Source: Pycnopodia helianthoides (Eukaryota; Echinodermata; Asteroidea; Forcipulatida; Asteriidae). Taken from it: DNA of 64,000 nt. The number at the start of each line of letters is the position of its first letter. Position 1 is the stretch's first letter. The DNA lies in the NCBI GenBank assembly GCA_032158295.1, contig CM063258.1:8884583-8948582 (forward strand), read 5' to 3'. The position numbers were made by a program, and so were the translations under genes. Shown one piece after another: positions 40,009-49,268 of the stretch. The notes below the pieces were generated by a model. The model was not told the origin of the DNA. It did not search any database and saw only the letters and a program-made list of their open reading frames with translations.

Positions 40009-40855
40009 TAAAGGTACAGTCATATTTTGGTAACGACCCCTAAATTATTTTTTAGTTTATATTCGTTAGCCTGCTTGTTATAAGGATGGTAATGGTACAT
40101 GTAGTTAGCATCCTGCAAAATTATTTCGTCTGAAATGCCCCTGTTGATTAGAAATCAATAAAAGAACGTCAAAGAATGTGAATCTCCAAAACTCGCCTCA
40201 AAGCGAGTTTCTGAGATTCAAATTTCTGTGGGTGTCCAATCGTGAATGCTGCAGCCAGAGATGCGATTGGTACCGCTGTCGCCTCGCTAACTGTTGATGG
40301 ATTTGATGTTCTTGTTGGAAATACTGTGAGTTTTTTGCTGTTTTCTCAACAAGTAGACACTGTACTAAAGGCACTGGACACTATTGGTAATTACTCAAAA
40401 TAATTGTTAGCATAAAAACTTACTTGGTAATGAGCAATGGAGAGCTGTTGATAGTACAAAACATTGTGAGAAACGGCTCCCTCTGAAGTAATGCAGTTTT
40501 TGAGAAAGAAGTAAAATATTTGAATTGATTTTGAGACCTCACGCGTGAGGTCTCGAAATCAAGCATCTGAAAGCACACAGCTTCATGCGACAAGGGTGTT
40601 TTTTCTTCCATTATTATCTCGCAACTTCGACGACCAATTGAGTTCAAATTTTCACAGGTTTGTTATTTTGTGCATATGTTGAGATGCACCAAGTGAGAAG
40701 ACTGGTCTTTGACAATTACCAAAGGTGTCCAGTGTCTTTAAGCTGAAACTTTCTCAGGTGACTTTTATGGTATCTTTCTTGATAACTTTGCCTATAAATC
40801 AGTATTATGTTGACAAAAACTAATCTTTGACCCTATCTTTAAAAGGCACCACAAA
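40009..40855. repeat. Family B element split by a family A insertion
   Basis: The left half (40009-40365) and right half (40741-40855) match the intact copy at 21158-21617. The break falls at GTAGACACTGTA, which is continuous there. Confidence 0.85.
40366..40740. repeat. Family A MITE-like element nested in family B
   Basis: Full copy with ends TAAAGGCACTGGACACTATT and CAAAGGTGTCCAGTGTCTTT and the GAGACCTCACGCGTGAGGTC palindrome. Confidence 0.92.
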
Positions 40856-40974
40856 CAACCCATTAAGTTTGAATGGCTCCGATCAATTGACCAACTCACT
40901 GGCAAATGTTATGAAAAGCCTGAACGGTACAAATGAACAGCGTATGATTTTTATTCAAGACATTCTCAAAAATG
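40854..40974 (+). other. Orphan exon-like frame (unknown)
   Basis: Starting right at the edge of the family B element, an open frame reads PLSLNGSDQLTNSLANVMKS, then LNGTNEQRMIFIQDILKN, and reaches a consensus donor (AATGTGAGTG). The composition looks protein-like rather than repeat-like. There is no ATG-led start with a good context, no clear upstream acceptor and no other exon nearby. It could be a relic exon, an exon of an unseen transcript, or chance. I do not recognise the family. Confidence 0.2.
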
Positions 40975-41024
40975 TGAGTGCCAAATTTGGTTTGGGTTCG
41001 TATTATTATGTTTCTTTAAAATAG

Positions 41025-42110
41025 ATGATTGAAATTAATGCCACCCAGTGTCATAAATACCAACTTTAAAAAAATAAATCCTTAAAGTGTTTTATTCATT
41101 TCAATTATTATTTCTGTAATTGGACGCTTTGATCAATTGTAATCAAATACAACTAAACAGTTAAAAGAATTTTTATTTTGTTTTATTTCTGTTCAAGTTT
41201 TTAATTTTTGGAAAACACAACAGTGTGAATCTGATGGTCAGTGTAAATATATTATGTAAAAAGTATAAATTAACAAAATGAACATTATTATCGACTTTTA
41301 AGTTAAGTGGAAGATCTTGAAACCATTGGGATAAAATATGTGTGTTGGTTTCTGTTTACTTTAACTAATGTTTAAATCTTTTGTAAATGCTATCAATAAC
41401 AGCAACGTTTGAATGGTGAATAAAAAATAATGGCTCCCAAATCTCACCAAATCAGCACAAACAAAAACTGTCAAGTGTGTTTTGTTGTTAAATTATCATC
41501 ACTAGTTCCAATATATTACTGTCATATTCTGACATGTTTTTTAATGAAGCTAGACCACAGAACACAACTATTGGATGTTTGTCGCACTACAACATTGGTG
41601 TGAGGGTTGAAAACAACTGCAATAAGACATAAGGCTTTGCACATATGCGCATTAGAGTCACAACCATTCGTAGTTTAGCTTTATACATCAAGATACATAC
41701 ATGTGTACCTTCCCCTTTGAATTTTCCCTTTCCCGTTTTTATATTTTGGGTGAAAACTTGAAGATAGTTGAAATAAGCATTTCCCCATATTTTGAGAAAT
41801 GTTTTAACTTGTTTTTGACGTTCTTGAACTCTTTTTTAGGTTAAAAATTAAATTCAGTTCTTTACAGCACTGTCCTGCGGAAATGGGTCCACAGGCGCCT
41901 TGGGTAGGAATTGAACCACAAACCTTTCTGGAAATTCATGGCTGTACTTAGTATTAAGTGAAATCTCCTTGTAGTTTTCAGTACATTTTCTCCTTTCACT
42001 TTTGGTTATACAAAAACAGCAAGAGGTAACCCTTAAAGTTGGGTTTGAGCATACATCACAAAATTGCCTGCTTGAACACCGTGTACAGAAATTCATTGAG
42101 AATCCTGTGA
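41025..42110. other. AT-rich intergenic DNA
   Basis: No supported gene or repeat. It probably includes the 3' flank of the RING gene; TTTATT (AATAAA on minus) occurs near 41175-41190. Confidence 0.5.
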
Positions 42111-42514
42111 AAAGGGATAATTACCAGCACCCAAAAACTAGGTAAAGCAATGTCATGAAATTATAACAATAACCATTTGTTCCTGTCTGCAAATAAATCC
42201 CTAACCTTAGTCTCAATAAAAAGCAAAGTATGAAAGTCTGTAAAGTCAAACTTCTAGTCCATCGAGTGGACACTGTGAACCGGAATTGCTGAGCCACATG
42301 TCGATACAAGTTTTGTGGAAAGAGGGGATTACCAGCACCAAAAAACGCAATGTTATGAAATTTTAACCATTTTGTACCAGTCTACTTAAATCCTGATCTT
42401 TAGTCTCGATAAAAAAACAAAGTACGAAAGTCTGTAAAGTCAAACTTCTAGTCCATCGAGTGGACACTGTGAACCGGAGTTGCTGAGCCACATGTCGATA
42501 CAAGTTTTGTGGAA
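42111..42514. repeat. 194 bp tandem duplication covering the 3' end of the RING gene
   Basis: 42111-42319 and 42320-42514 are diverged copies. The second includes the last codons and stop of the RING gene (42440-42514); the first holds a downstream copy of the same codons at 42246-42319 plus 3' UTR sequence. Confidence 0.93.
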
Positions 42515-43621
42515 AACGTGTTCACAGGGGAGCCATTTGACGACTTCATCGACCTGGTAAGCCTCCATGCAGATGGCACAAATGGCTCCGGCTAGCTGGG
42601 TATCACCCCCTTCACCACTGACGTCCTCAAGAGTTAGGAGTTTTGTATGGAGATTTTTCAGCCGGTTGGAGGCTACGGTCTTCTTGGATACTTTGTCATC
42701 CAGACGAAGTAAGAGATCATAGTCCTCTGGGAGCAAATCTCGTCCCTGGATAAGGACCAAGACTTTCAGGAGCTGTGCATCTTCTTCGGTTCTGGCGTGT
42801 TGAGCAATATCATTTTCATTGAGTTCATATTTCACTGTTTTTGTATTGGTTGGCTTGCCCGAGGGATTTTTACTGCCAGGCTGGACGCTACCTGTGGTTG
42901 TAGGTTCCTGGAGATTCCTTGGAAGACCCTGTCTTACGAGCTCCAATGAAGTAAGCTTCTTCTCGATGTTTTCCTTCTTTGCTGCCACACCGTCAGCAAG
43001 GTGGTCTTCCCTCGCTGCATTCTTGCAGATCAGGCTGTGGTTTGCAAGGACAGTTCTGACTGGCTTCCCACCTGTGTTCCGGAGGACGTTCTTGGACCTG
43101 TACTGCCTCTCAGCAATCTGCTTCTGTGCTCTTGTTGCTTTGTCCCCATGTCTTGGTCTCCTGCCGGGTCCAGTCGAAGAGCACCTTCGAGACTTTGTGA
43201 GTTCCTCTGTGCATTCACCAGCTAACCTTTCAACTCTCTCGTCCCACTCCCAGCTCAAGTTTTTAATGGTGTGAGATTTCTGAGACTCTTCATCAAGATT
43301 TGAAGAATCGCAGCGGAAATATTCTCCTGATTGCCTACAGTGTACAGAGGCCATGATGGTGCAGTTCTGCATCCCAGGAGCTGGTCTGAAGCGTCTCTTC
43401 TTTTTCTGAGTGATTTTTTTAGCTTCAATAGTTGCGTCACATCCCGGACATTTCCCCACATCTTGCGTATGTGGGGGAAATCCCGGATTTCTCGTACAGT
43501 TGTTGTTCACCTCCTTAACTATGGGGTATTCCCCGGCAGGGTGACCCCCGCCGTCGTGCAGCCCATCCGTGCCTGGTGACGGGCCAGAACTACAGTCTAC
43601 GGTACTTTCTTGTGCTACCAT
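42440..43621 (-). CDS. RING-H2 protein, ZSWIM2-like C-terminus (intronless)
   Basis: Single exon, ATG at 43621 (CAAAATGG), stop TGA at 42440, 393 residues. An in-frame extension upstream has only non-ATG codons, so I start at 43621. The C-terminal RING reads CAICMEAYQVDEVVKWLPCE then HVFHKTCIDMW and CPLDG: C-x2-C, C-x-H, H-x2-C, and C-P-L-D where Asp takes the place of the last Cys ligand. Before it, RDLLPEDYDLLLRLDD is a motif I associate with ZSWIM2-like proteins. The rest is basic and low in complexity, with a possible CPGC pair near the N-terminus. Likely an E3 ubiquitin ligase or RING adaptor (inferred from the domain). Intronless, so possibly a retrocopy. It is divergent from TSEN15. 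Confidence 0.82.
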   Translation of the reverse strand: MVAQESTVDCSSGPSPGTDGLHDGGGHPAGEYPIVKEVNNNCTRNPGFPPHTQDVGKCPGCDATIEAKKITQKKKRRFRPAPGMQNCTIMASVHCRQSGEYFRCDSSNLDEESQKSHTIKNLSWEWDERVERLAGECTEELTKSRRCSSTGPGRRPRHGDKATRAQKQIAERQYRSKNVLRNTGGKPVRTVLANHSLICKNAAREDHLADGVAAKKENIEKKLTSLELVRQGLPRNLQEPTTTGSVQPGSKNPSGKPTNTKTVKYELNENDIAQHARTEEDAQLLKVLVLIQGRDLLPEDYDLLLRLDDKVSKKTVASNRLKNLHTKLLTLEDVSGEGGDTQLAGAICAICMEAYQVDEVVKWLPCEHVFHKTCIDMWLSNSGSQCPLDGLEV

Positions 43622-43923
43622 TTTGCACGACAAATGTAATACCTTTTCTTGGCTATAGAAAACTCCCAAAGACAGCTCTGGCCTGCTGAGCAACTATCCA
43701 CGCTGACGACTTGTCCTGGAATACCGCAGCTTCGGTTAAGGACCGAATTTTATTACTTTACAAATTGCACAACAACTTGTGATTTTCAGTAATACATTTC
43801 GATGCTAAATAAAGCACATGTCGTAATGTTTATTGCTGTATGTAAAACAGCTATATGACGTGGATCTCTAGTATCTGATTGGTGGAAAAGATTTTCCCAT
43901 TAGACGTCATAAGTACTTCCAAG
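43622..43923. promoter_or_regulatory. Divergent promoter of the RING gene and TSEN15
   Basis: 302 bp between the two ATGs. It holds an inverted CCAAT box (ATTGG, 43878-43882), a CRE-like GACGTCAT (43903-43910), another half-site TATGACGTGG near 43854 and a YY1-type CAAGATGGCTGCG at the TSEN15 start. No TATA box is visible at a fitting distance, as is usual for housekeeping divergent promoters. Confidence 0.65.
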
Positions 43924-43931
43924 ATGGCTGC
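43919..43931 (+). promoter_or_regulatory. YY1-type motif overlapping the TSEN15 ATG
   Basis: CAAGATGGCTGCG fits the YY1 core AAGATGGCGGC with one change and contains the ATG itself, an arrangement known from housekeeping genes. Confidence 0.5.
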
Positions 43932-46234
43932 GCCCATGGACGAAGAAAAAAGCACAAGCAATGAAATCAAACTGGACGAAAATGAACATGTTCAACTTGA
44001 AGGAGGGACATCGGTCGACCCTAAAGTACATCGATACAATTGGCTTTTGGAACATCCTAAGGTAAAGTGTACTGCTAGTGATTTCTGCTTTCTTTGCATC
44101 GTAACATTGCTGAGTTTAGAAAGCACTGTGCGCGCCGGCCCGTGTGCGGCCACCGCCACAGGTGTCGAATTTTTTTAAATTTTGACTCGGTGTTAATTTG
44201 TTTTATTATTTTTTTCCCCAGTACACTGAGATGAAGTCATGGAATTTGGATAACGAGGAACAGATATTCATTACATTGATAGTTTATCTCAACTTATGTG
44301 AAGGTATGTGTCCTTAATTTAAAAAAAAAAATAGAAAAAGGTAGATATCGTCCGACTTGTTTTGCAGTTTTGTTCAATTTTTACCCCGTTGTTTTTCCAG
44401 CGTGATAATACCATGGAGGTACAAAATTGAACTGAAAGGCCCAGTACACGTTTGGTAATGACTCTGAAAATTAATGGCAATAAAAACTTACTTGGTAAGA
44501 AGTACAGCAGCTTTGGGTAGTAGGCTATATAATGAATTTTGAGAAACTTTTAACTTTGAAATCGAAGTACTACGGTTATGGAAAATATATCACTTTTTAT
44601 TCCCCAAAATTTGAATCTCAGTCAGACTGTGTATTCCTATGGGGAATATTCTTCCTGTGTGGAAATATTCGCTCCGGTTTTCAGTCAAAATCGCAACCAC
44701 CTTTCGAAGTGAAATTTTCACTGGTTAGTTTTATTGAATGTACAGGCTACATTTATATAGGATTAACACAATCAGTAGGCTCCAATTACCAAACGGGATA
44801 TAGCACCTTTAAATTTGAAGGGTAATTTTCATTTTAACATTTTACAACAAATGACTGAGTTTTGTTACTTAATTGAGTCTTGAATTTATCAAAAGCTGTG
44901 TTCAGATAAAGGTAAAATTTATAGTTAGTTATTTGTTTAAATCCAATCAGGAGAAGTTTCAGACCACCTTGGGTTTGTTGGAATCTATAACTCCATCCAG
45001 GTTTTTTTGTGGAAACGCCATCATTTCAGTACTAGTTGCAATAATCCGACAGTCGGGAGGATTGAGGGTTAGGACTATCGCAACTACGTTTCAACATGCC
45101 TACTAAAATTGGGATCCTATTTTCTGACCTTTCTGTCATTAATGACTCTCACCCCTGACTATTAATAAAATTGACACATTATTTTTGTTTGTTACGTCCA
45201 TAGCTAAGGACTGGTGGAACGTTACTGTTCATCCATGTAGAGAGCTTCAACTTGCATTCATCACAGGCAAGCCAAACAGGAAAGATGACGTCAGGGTTGT
45301 CTTACCAATCACATCTAACAACAAGCTAACTCATGAAAGGTAAAAGGCCTTATAAACTCCCTCCCCCGCCCCCCCCCCCCCCAAGAAAACAAAACAAAAC
45401 ACCAAGTAAATAAATACATTTAACAAACAAATCAAAGTAGTGATATGGAATTATCAGTAGATTCAATATTGTGATTAAACAGAGCAAATCAAAGGGTTAT
45501 GGTCACACTGTAGTCATTTCTCCGATCACACCCGGCACATCAACAAAGACACAATCTCCTTGCATGCGGTATTTAGTGCGTAGCAAACTCTGTACAAGCC
45601 AGCCTAGTGCAAACCTAATGTACATTAAACTGTACTGGAGAATCGTGAAAATGTAGTCTTGAATGTCTATAAATGAAATGGAATGACTAAAACGAAACTG
45701 AATGAGAAGAAGGAAGTTATGTGTGCACAAAAATGAAATTGAATGTTATACTAGCTAGAAAGAAACCCTAGTTTGATAAAATCTTTGGAAATTGCGTGAA
45801 TTTGTGTTTTTATGAAATTGAATTAATTTTTGATGAAATTGTGTTTATCCTGGCTCATTGATACACTTCTGTTTTTACTGTGTGGTTTCAGGTTACAACA
45901 GTTTCTGCAGTATGTTCGTCTTCCAGAAATCCCCTCTACAACAATGAACTCTTCCGAAGAACCTGTTGATGGAGAAACGCCACATTCAGTCACTTTAGCC
46001 ATAACAGAGTCTGGTTCCACAGTTGTATACTATAAGATTAGCAATGGTCTGGTTCTCCCCTCTGACCCGCCAAAGGAGGGTGAGGATGAGGAAATAGTGA
46101 GTCAGAGGAAACGCCACAAGAAGCCCCCCAAAAAGGGCGGCCCCTCGTCTGCTGGGGCGCAAGAAACTGTCACTGAATATGTAAATGAGGAGGAAGAGGA
46201 TTATCGAGATGAGTTTATGGAAGAGGAGATTTAG
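43924..46234 (+). CDS. TSEN15: TSEN15: tRNA-splicing endonuclease subunit Sen15 (4 exons)
   Basis: Exons 43924-44061, 44222-44303, 45204-45339 and 45892-46234; joins are phases 0, 1 and 2 and give 232 residues. Conserved parts: HPKYTEMKSWNLDNEEQIFI, TLIVYLNLCEAKDWWNV, ELQLAF, LPITSNNKLTHERLQQFL and SVTLAITESGSTVVYYKISN, ending G-L-V-L-P near residue 175. Family role: a non-catalytic subunit that pairs with TSEN34 in the nuclear complex cutting introns from pre-tRNAs. The human protein is about 171 residues; here a 57-residue charged tail (KRHKKPPKKGG, then an E/D-rich end) follows the Sen15 fold. An in-frame upstream ATG at 43879 exists, but 43924 has the better context and a YY1-type initiator. 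Confidence 0.93.
44430..44820. repeat. Family A-related element in TSEN15 intron 2
   Basis: Ends GGCCCAGTACACGTTTGGTA and TACCAAACGGGATATAGCAC, with TAAAAACTTACTTGGTAAG inside. Confidence 0.7.
45360..45410. repeat. C-rich and AAAAC simple repeats
   Basis: A long C run followed by AAACAAAACAAAAC, just after the TSEN15 exon 3 donor. Confidence 0.85.
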
Positions 46235-46508
46235 TCCATGAGGTGGAAAAACATTTTGTTGATGCAAATATTCCAATATGGAGGAGCGAATGAAGTGAGA
46301 TCAATGGCAGACATTTTACTCCTTGATGAAGAGAAGCAGTTATGGTGGCAGTACCTTCATTGTGGGCGCCATTAGCAGTCGGGTGTGCACCTAGCTCTAA
46401 TCTGTGTCATCTTTTGAGGCTCGTGATTAACGCCAGATACCGGCCATAAGAAACTCTGTCAGATGTACCTTTGGCTTCACCCACTTGCATGTGTTTTCTC
46501 ACAATATG

Positions 46509-46514
46509 AATAAA
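46509..46514 (+). terminator. TSEN15: Polyadenylation signal AATAAA (TSEN15)
   Basis: Canonical hexamer 275 bp after the TSEN15 stop. Confidence 0.6.
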
Positions 46515-47045
46515 ACACTGAAGGAAATACCACTTTTTATAGGGGTATTTTTTTTTAAAGGAATCAACTGGGGAAAAAATTCACATTTTGACAAAAAGAA
46601 GAAATTAAAACACTTCCTGTTTATGTTATACTACCAGCAGATTTGAGAGTAGTTGAGAACAGACTTTGATGATGAGATAATGTCAAAAAAGAAAACAAAA
46701 TACAAGCAACTTTTTTTGTACGACTTCCTAGAAAATCTTTTCTTTCAAGAAATCGGCCACAATTTGTCAATATGTGTGCAGTGGCTGCAACCACCCTACT
46801 TAGTACGTCTATCCAATGAAACCATTGGGCCTCGAAGACCAGTGCCTGTCTTCATCCTTGTGGATGAAGACATTCTATCTGTCACCCTGCCAACCTTTAT
46901 CATGCCATCTTGATTTTACTCCAATCCAACTCATTATAACCGAACCGAGGCTAGAAGAAAAAAAATAGTCTGGTTCCATGATTGTGCAATGAATTCATTA
47001 CTGTTATTGGATACAGGGTTTATGACCAAGATGGTGGCAGTATAA

Positions 47046-47235
47046 TAAAGGTCTATATAGACCTTATGCACATGACGTCATTTGAGTAGGGTGCCCTCGG
47101 CTAGAGGTCAAAAGAAGATTGCTCATTGGCTCATCCTCTGCGCCGCGCGGACAAGATGTGCGTTTTCCATTGTTTCATCATCCTTTTACCTCTAAGATGG
47201 CGGCGTGTTGATGTCAATGCATATAGGTCCATTTT
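47046..47235. repeat. Family L element (CRE/YY1-bearing repeat)
   Basis: CACATGACGTCATTTGAGTA, GCTCATTGGCTCATCCTC and CTCTAAGATGGCGGCGTG; about 520 bp upstream of the candidate first PNPLA exon. Confidence 0.85.
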
Positions 47236-47748
47236 ATAAATTGTCTGAGATTATGCCATCAATTATAAAGTTACACTCTAAAAAGAATGTTAAATTTATT
47301 TAATGTCATGTTTTTGTAAAGAGCCAAAAATAAACTTTTACTACTTAAAACAAAAAACAAGGTGCTATGGAGCCATTTCATTTATTTGTTATATTTGTTA
47401 TTTAAAAAAAAATGTATTTCCCCCCCACGATAAAAATGATGTGTGTATGTCATAGGACATTTATCCCAATCCTCTGGTTTTCTTCAAAGGCACATCCACA
47501 ATTTTAGGACATTTGCTGTTCTTTTGGGGGAAAAAACTAAGCTACATTCGAACAAATAAAAATGCATAATAATGTTTTTATAAACTACTTGAGTTTTCAC
47601 TTTGACGCTTTATCCAATCAAAATCGTTTTATATCTGACCACGCCTCCAACCCGCCCACTGGTCACGCGCACGAAAGTGACGTAAACCTATTAAATAAAT
47701 AGAGGGCGCCATTCCACATTAACAGTAATCAAAATAAAATGTAAAAAA

Positions 47749-47820
47749 ATGGATTCTCTTGTGGTGGACGCAGGAGCATTATTTCCTGAGTTTTTCCACC
47801 TGAATGATCAGCAGGTTGCG
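47749..47820 (+). CDS. Candidate first exon of the PNPLA6/7 gene
   Basis: An ATG in AAAAAAATGG opens 24 codons (MDSLVVDAGALFPEFFHLND, then QQVA) and meets a consensus donor GTAAGA in phase 0. It could join the next exon in phase 0 through an acceptor after 48907 (ATATTAG) or 48970 (TCCAAG), since the frame upstream of 49025 is open back to 48908. Neither acceptor is strong. Alternatively it is an unrelated short exon. Confidence 0.4.
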
Positions 47821-48907
47821 GTAAGAAGAACGTTTTGCGAAACAAAATATTTATAGAACTATTCAGTGTTTATAACTCATAAAATTAACCTTTCTTTTTC
47901 AAATTATAGAAGTTTAAAGTTTGACAAAGTGTCAAAGTTTTTTCCTTCATAAGAATCATATGGCATTAGCATAAATTCATTATGGCATTAATAATGCAAT
48001 GAATTTACTCGCAAAAGCACATAAAACTGACCTGACCGGTGGTATTTATGTTTGTTTGATATTCATGTTTAGTTACCGGAAATTATAATTAGTTCAGCTA
48101 GGACAAGGATCGAGGTTCGAAGATGGAAAAGTGGCCTTGATTTTACAGTTAACTAGCACTCGTGTAGTAGCAGTGCCGTTGCGTTGGTGCAGGTTGCAGA
48201 CACTAGACATTTTGTTGATTTTTTTTAATGTTACGTAGCGAGCCCACCATAACATTCATGTTTACATCACATGAACTGTGAATGTAGGCATGCAGGTAGA
48301 ATTGATGTAGCCGAGTTGACTACACAATTCCCAAGCTAGGTCCACTAATTTATTGCTCGATGAAATACACTAAATTTAAATTTGAGGCATTATTCAGCAT
48401 TCTTACTCTTGGCTCCATGATGGTTTCTACTTTCCATTCGCCACAATTAGTGCAAATAATCACCTGCAGTTTGCCTCAAAACAAGAGAAGAAGATAAATA
48501 TCAGGGCAGAGATAAATTTAGCCCTCCTTGAGCCACGAAATTAAGCATTTTAATATAAAGACTCTATCCTATTTAAAAAAATAATAAAAAATGAAAAACC
48601 AATATTTATATGCTGAAGAAAACTTAAAAAAACAAGTTAAATAATTCATAACTAGAACTTGCCTTTTGACCATTTAACCATCAATGTCAATAATGCATTT
48701 CTAGGTTAATAATACTAATAGCAAAAATCATTATTCACTGCTACATCCCTAGCCTTACGTCCTTCCTTCACGGACCATTATCATATTATTCCTTCTTCGA
48801 GGCCGAGATGGAATAATGCACTGTTATTTACGATGACTCATTCATTGATGATACAGTGCAGCCGTGTAGTATCGCCACGGTGAAAGATTAGGGCTGCATA
48901 ATATTAG
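47821..48907. other. Probable first intron or 5' flank of the PNPLA gene
   Basis: AT-rich, with no coding frame of interest and no copy of the repeats found elsewhere in the window. Confidence 0.5.
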
Positions 48908-49024
48908 TACCTAGTAGTCATTGACGGCCGTATTGGCACTGGAGTACTATCAAAAGACCCATCGTCCAAGAGGCGTGCAGTCCAAAGAACGTTCCCCCCA
49001 GCCCCTTTTTTCAAAGATGTTGAC

Positions 49025-49268
49025 ATGTCTAGTACAGGCTACGTAAACCACGTTCGTACCTGGCCCAGGTCCGGTTGGCTGTGTGTGTATCTCATCATCA
49101 CGCTTCTCGGGCTGCAAACGTGCTACAAGCTCGTAACATGGTATTTGTATTTCACCATGCTGTTCTCGTTGTATGAGCAGACCCTGCTGACGGTCGGGCT
49201 GATCGTGGGAATCCTGGTGGCGGCCATCTTTATTTGTGCCGCGATAAGACACAGGCGCAGTAGAAAAT
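49025..49268 (+). CDS. PNPLA exon with N-terminal membrane segments
   Basis: Encodes [20 protein letters not shown], a hydrophobic run at about 18-50 and a second at about 54-74 ([20 protein letters not shown]), then the basic anchor IRHRRSRK. Vertebrate NTE has one N-terminal membrane helix, which matches the second run; the first is extra or part of a longer anchor. Donor ATGTAAGT, phase 1. Confidence 0.75.

Larger units (their letters stand above)
46235..47748. other. Spacer between TSEN15 and the PNPLA gene
   Basis: Contains the TSEN15 3' UTR with AATAAA at 46509, a dispersed repeat at about 46890-47000 (see 22555), and a family L element at 47046-47235. The last few hundred bases may be the PNPLA promoter. 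The 46653-46913 frame belongs to repeat sequence and is not called. Confidence 0.55.

Noticed and set aside
43622..43693. N-terminal extension of the RING protein
   Set aside because: The in-frame extension has only a TTG as possible start; the first ATG at 43621 has a good context and leaves room for the promoter.
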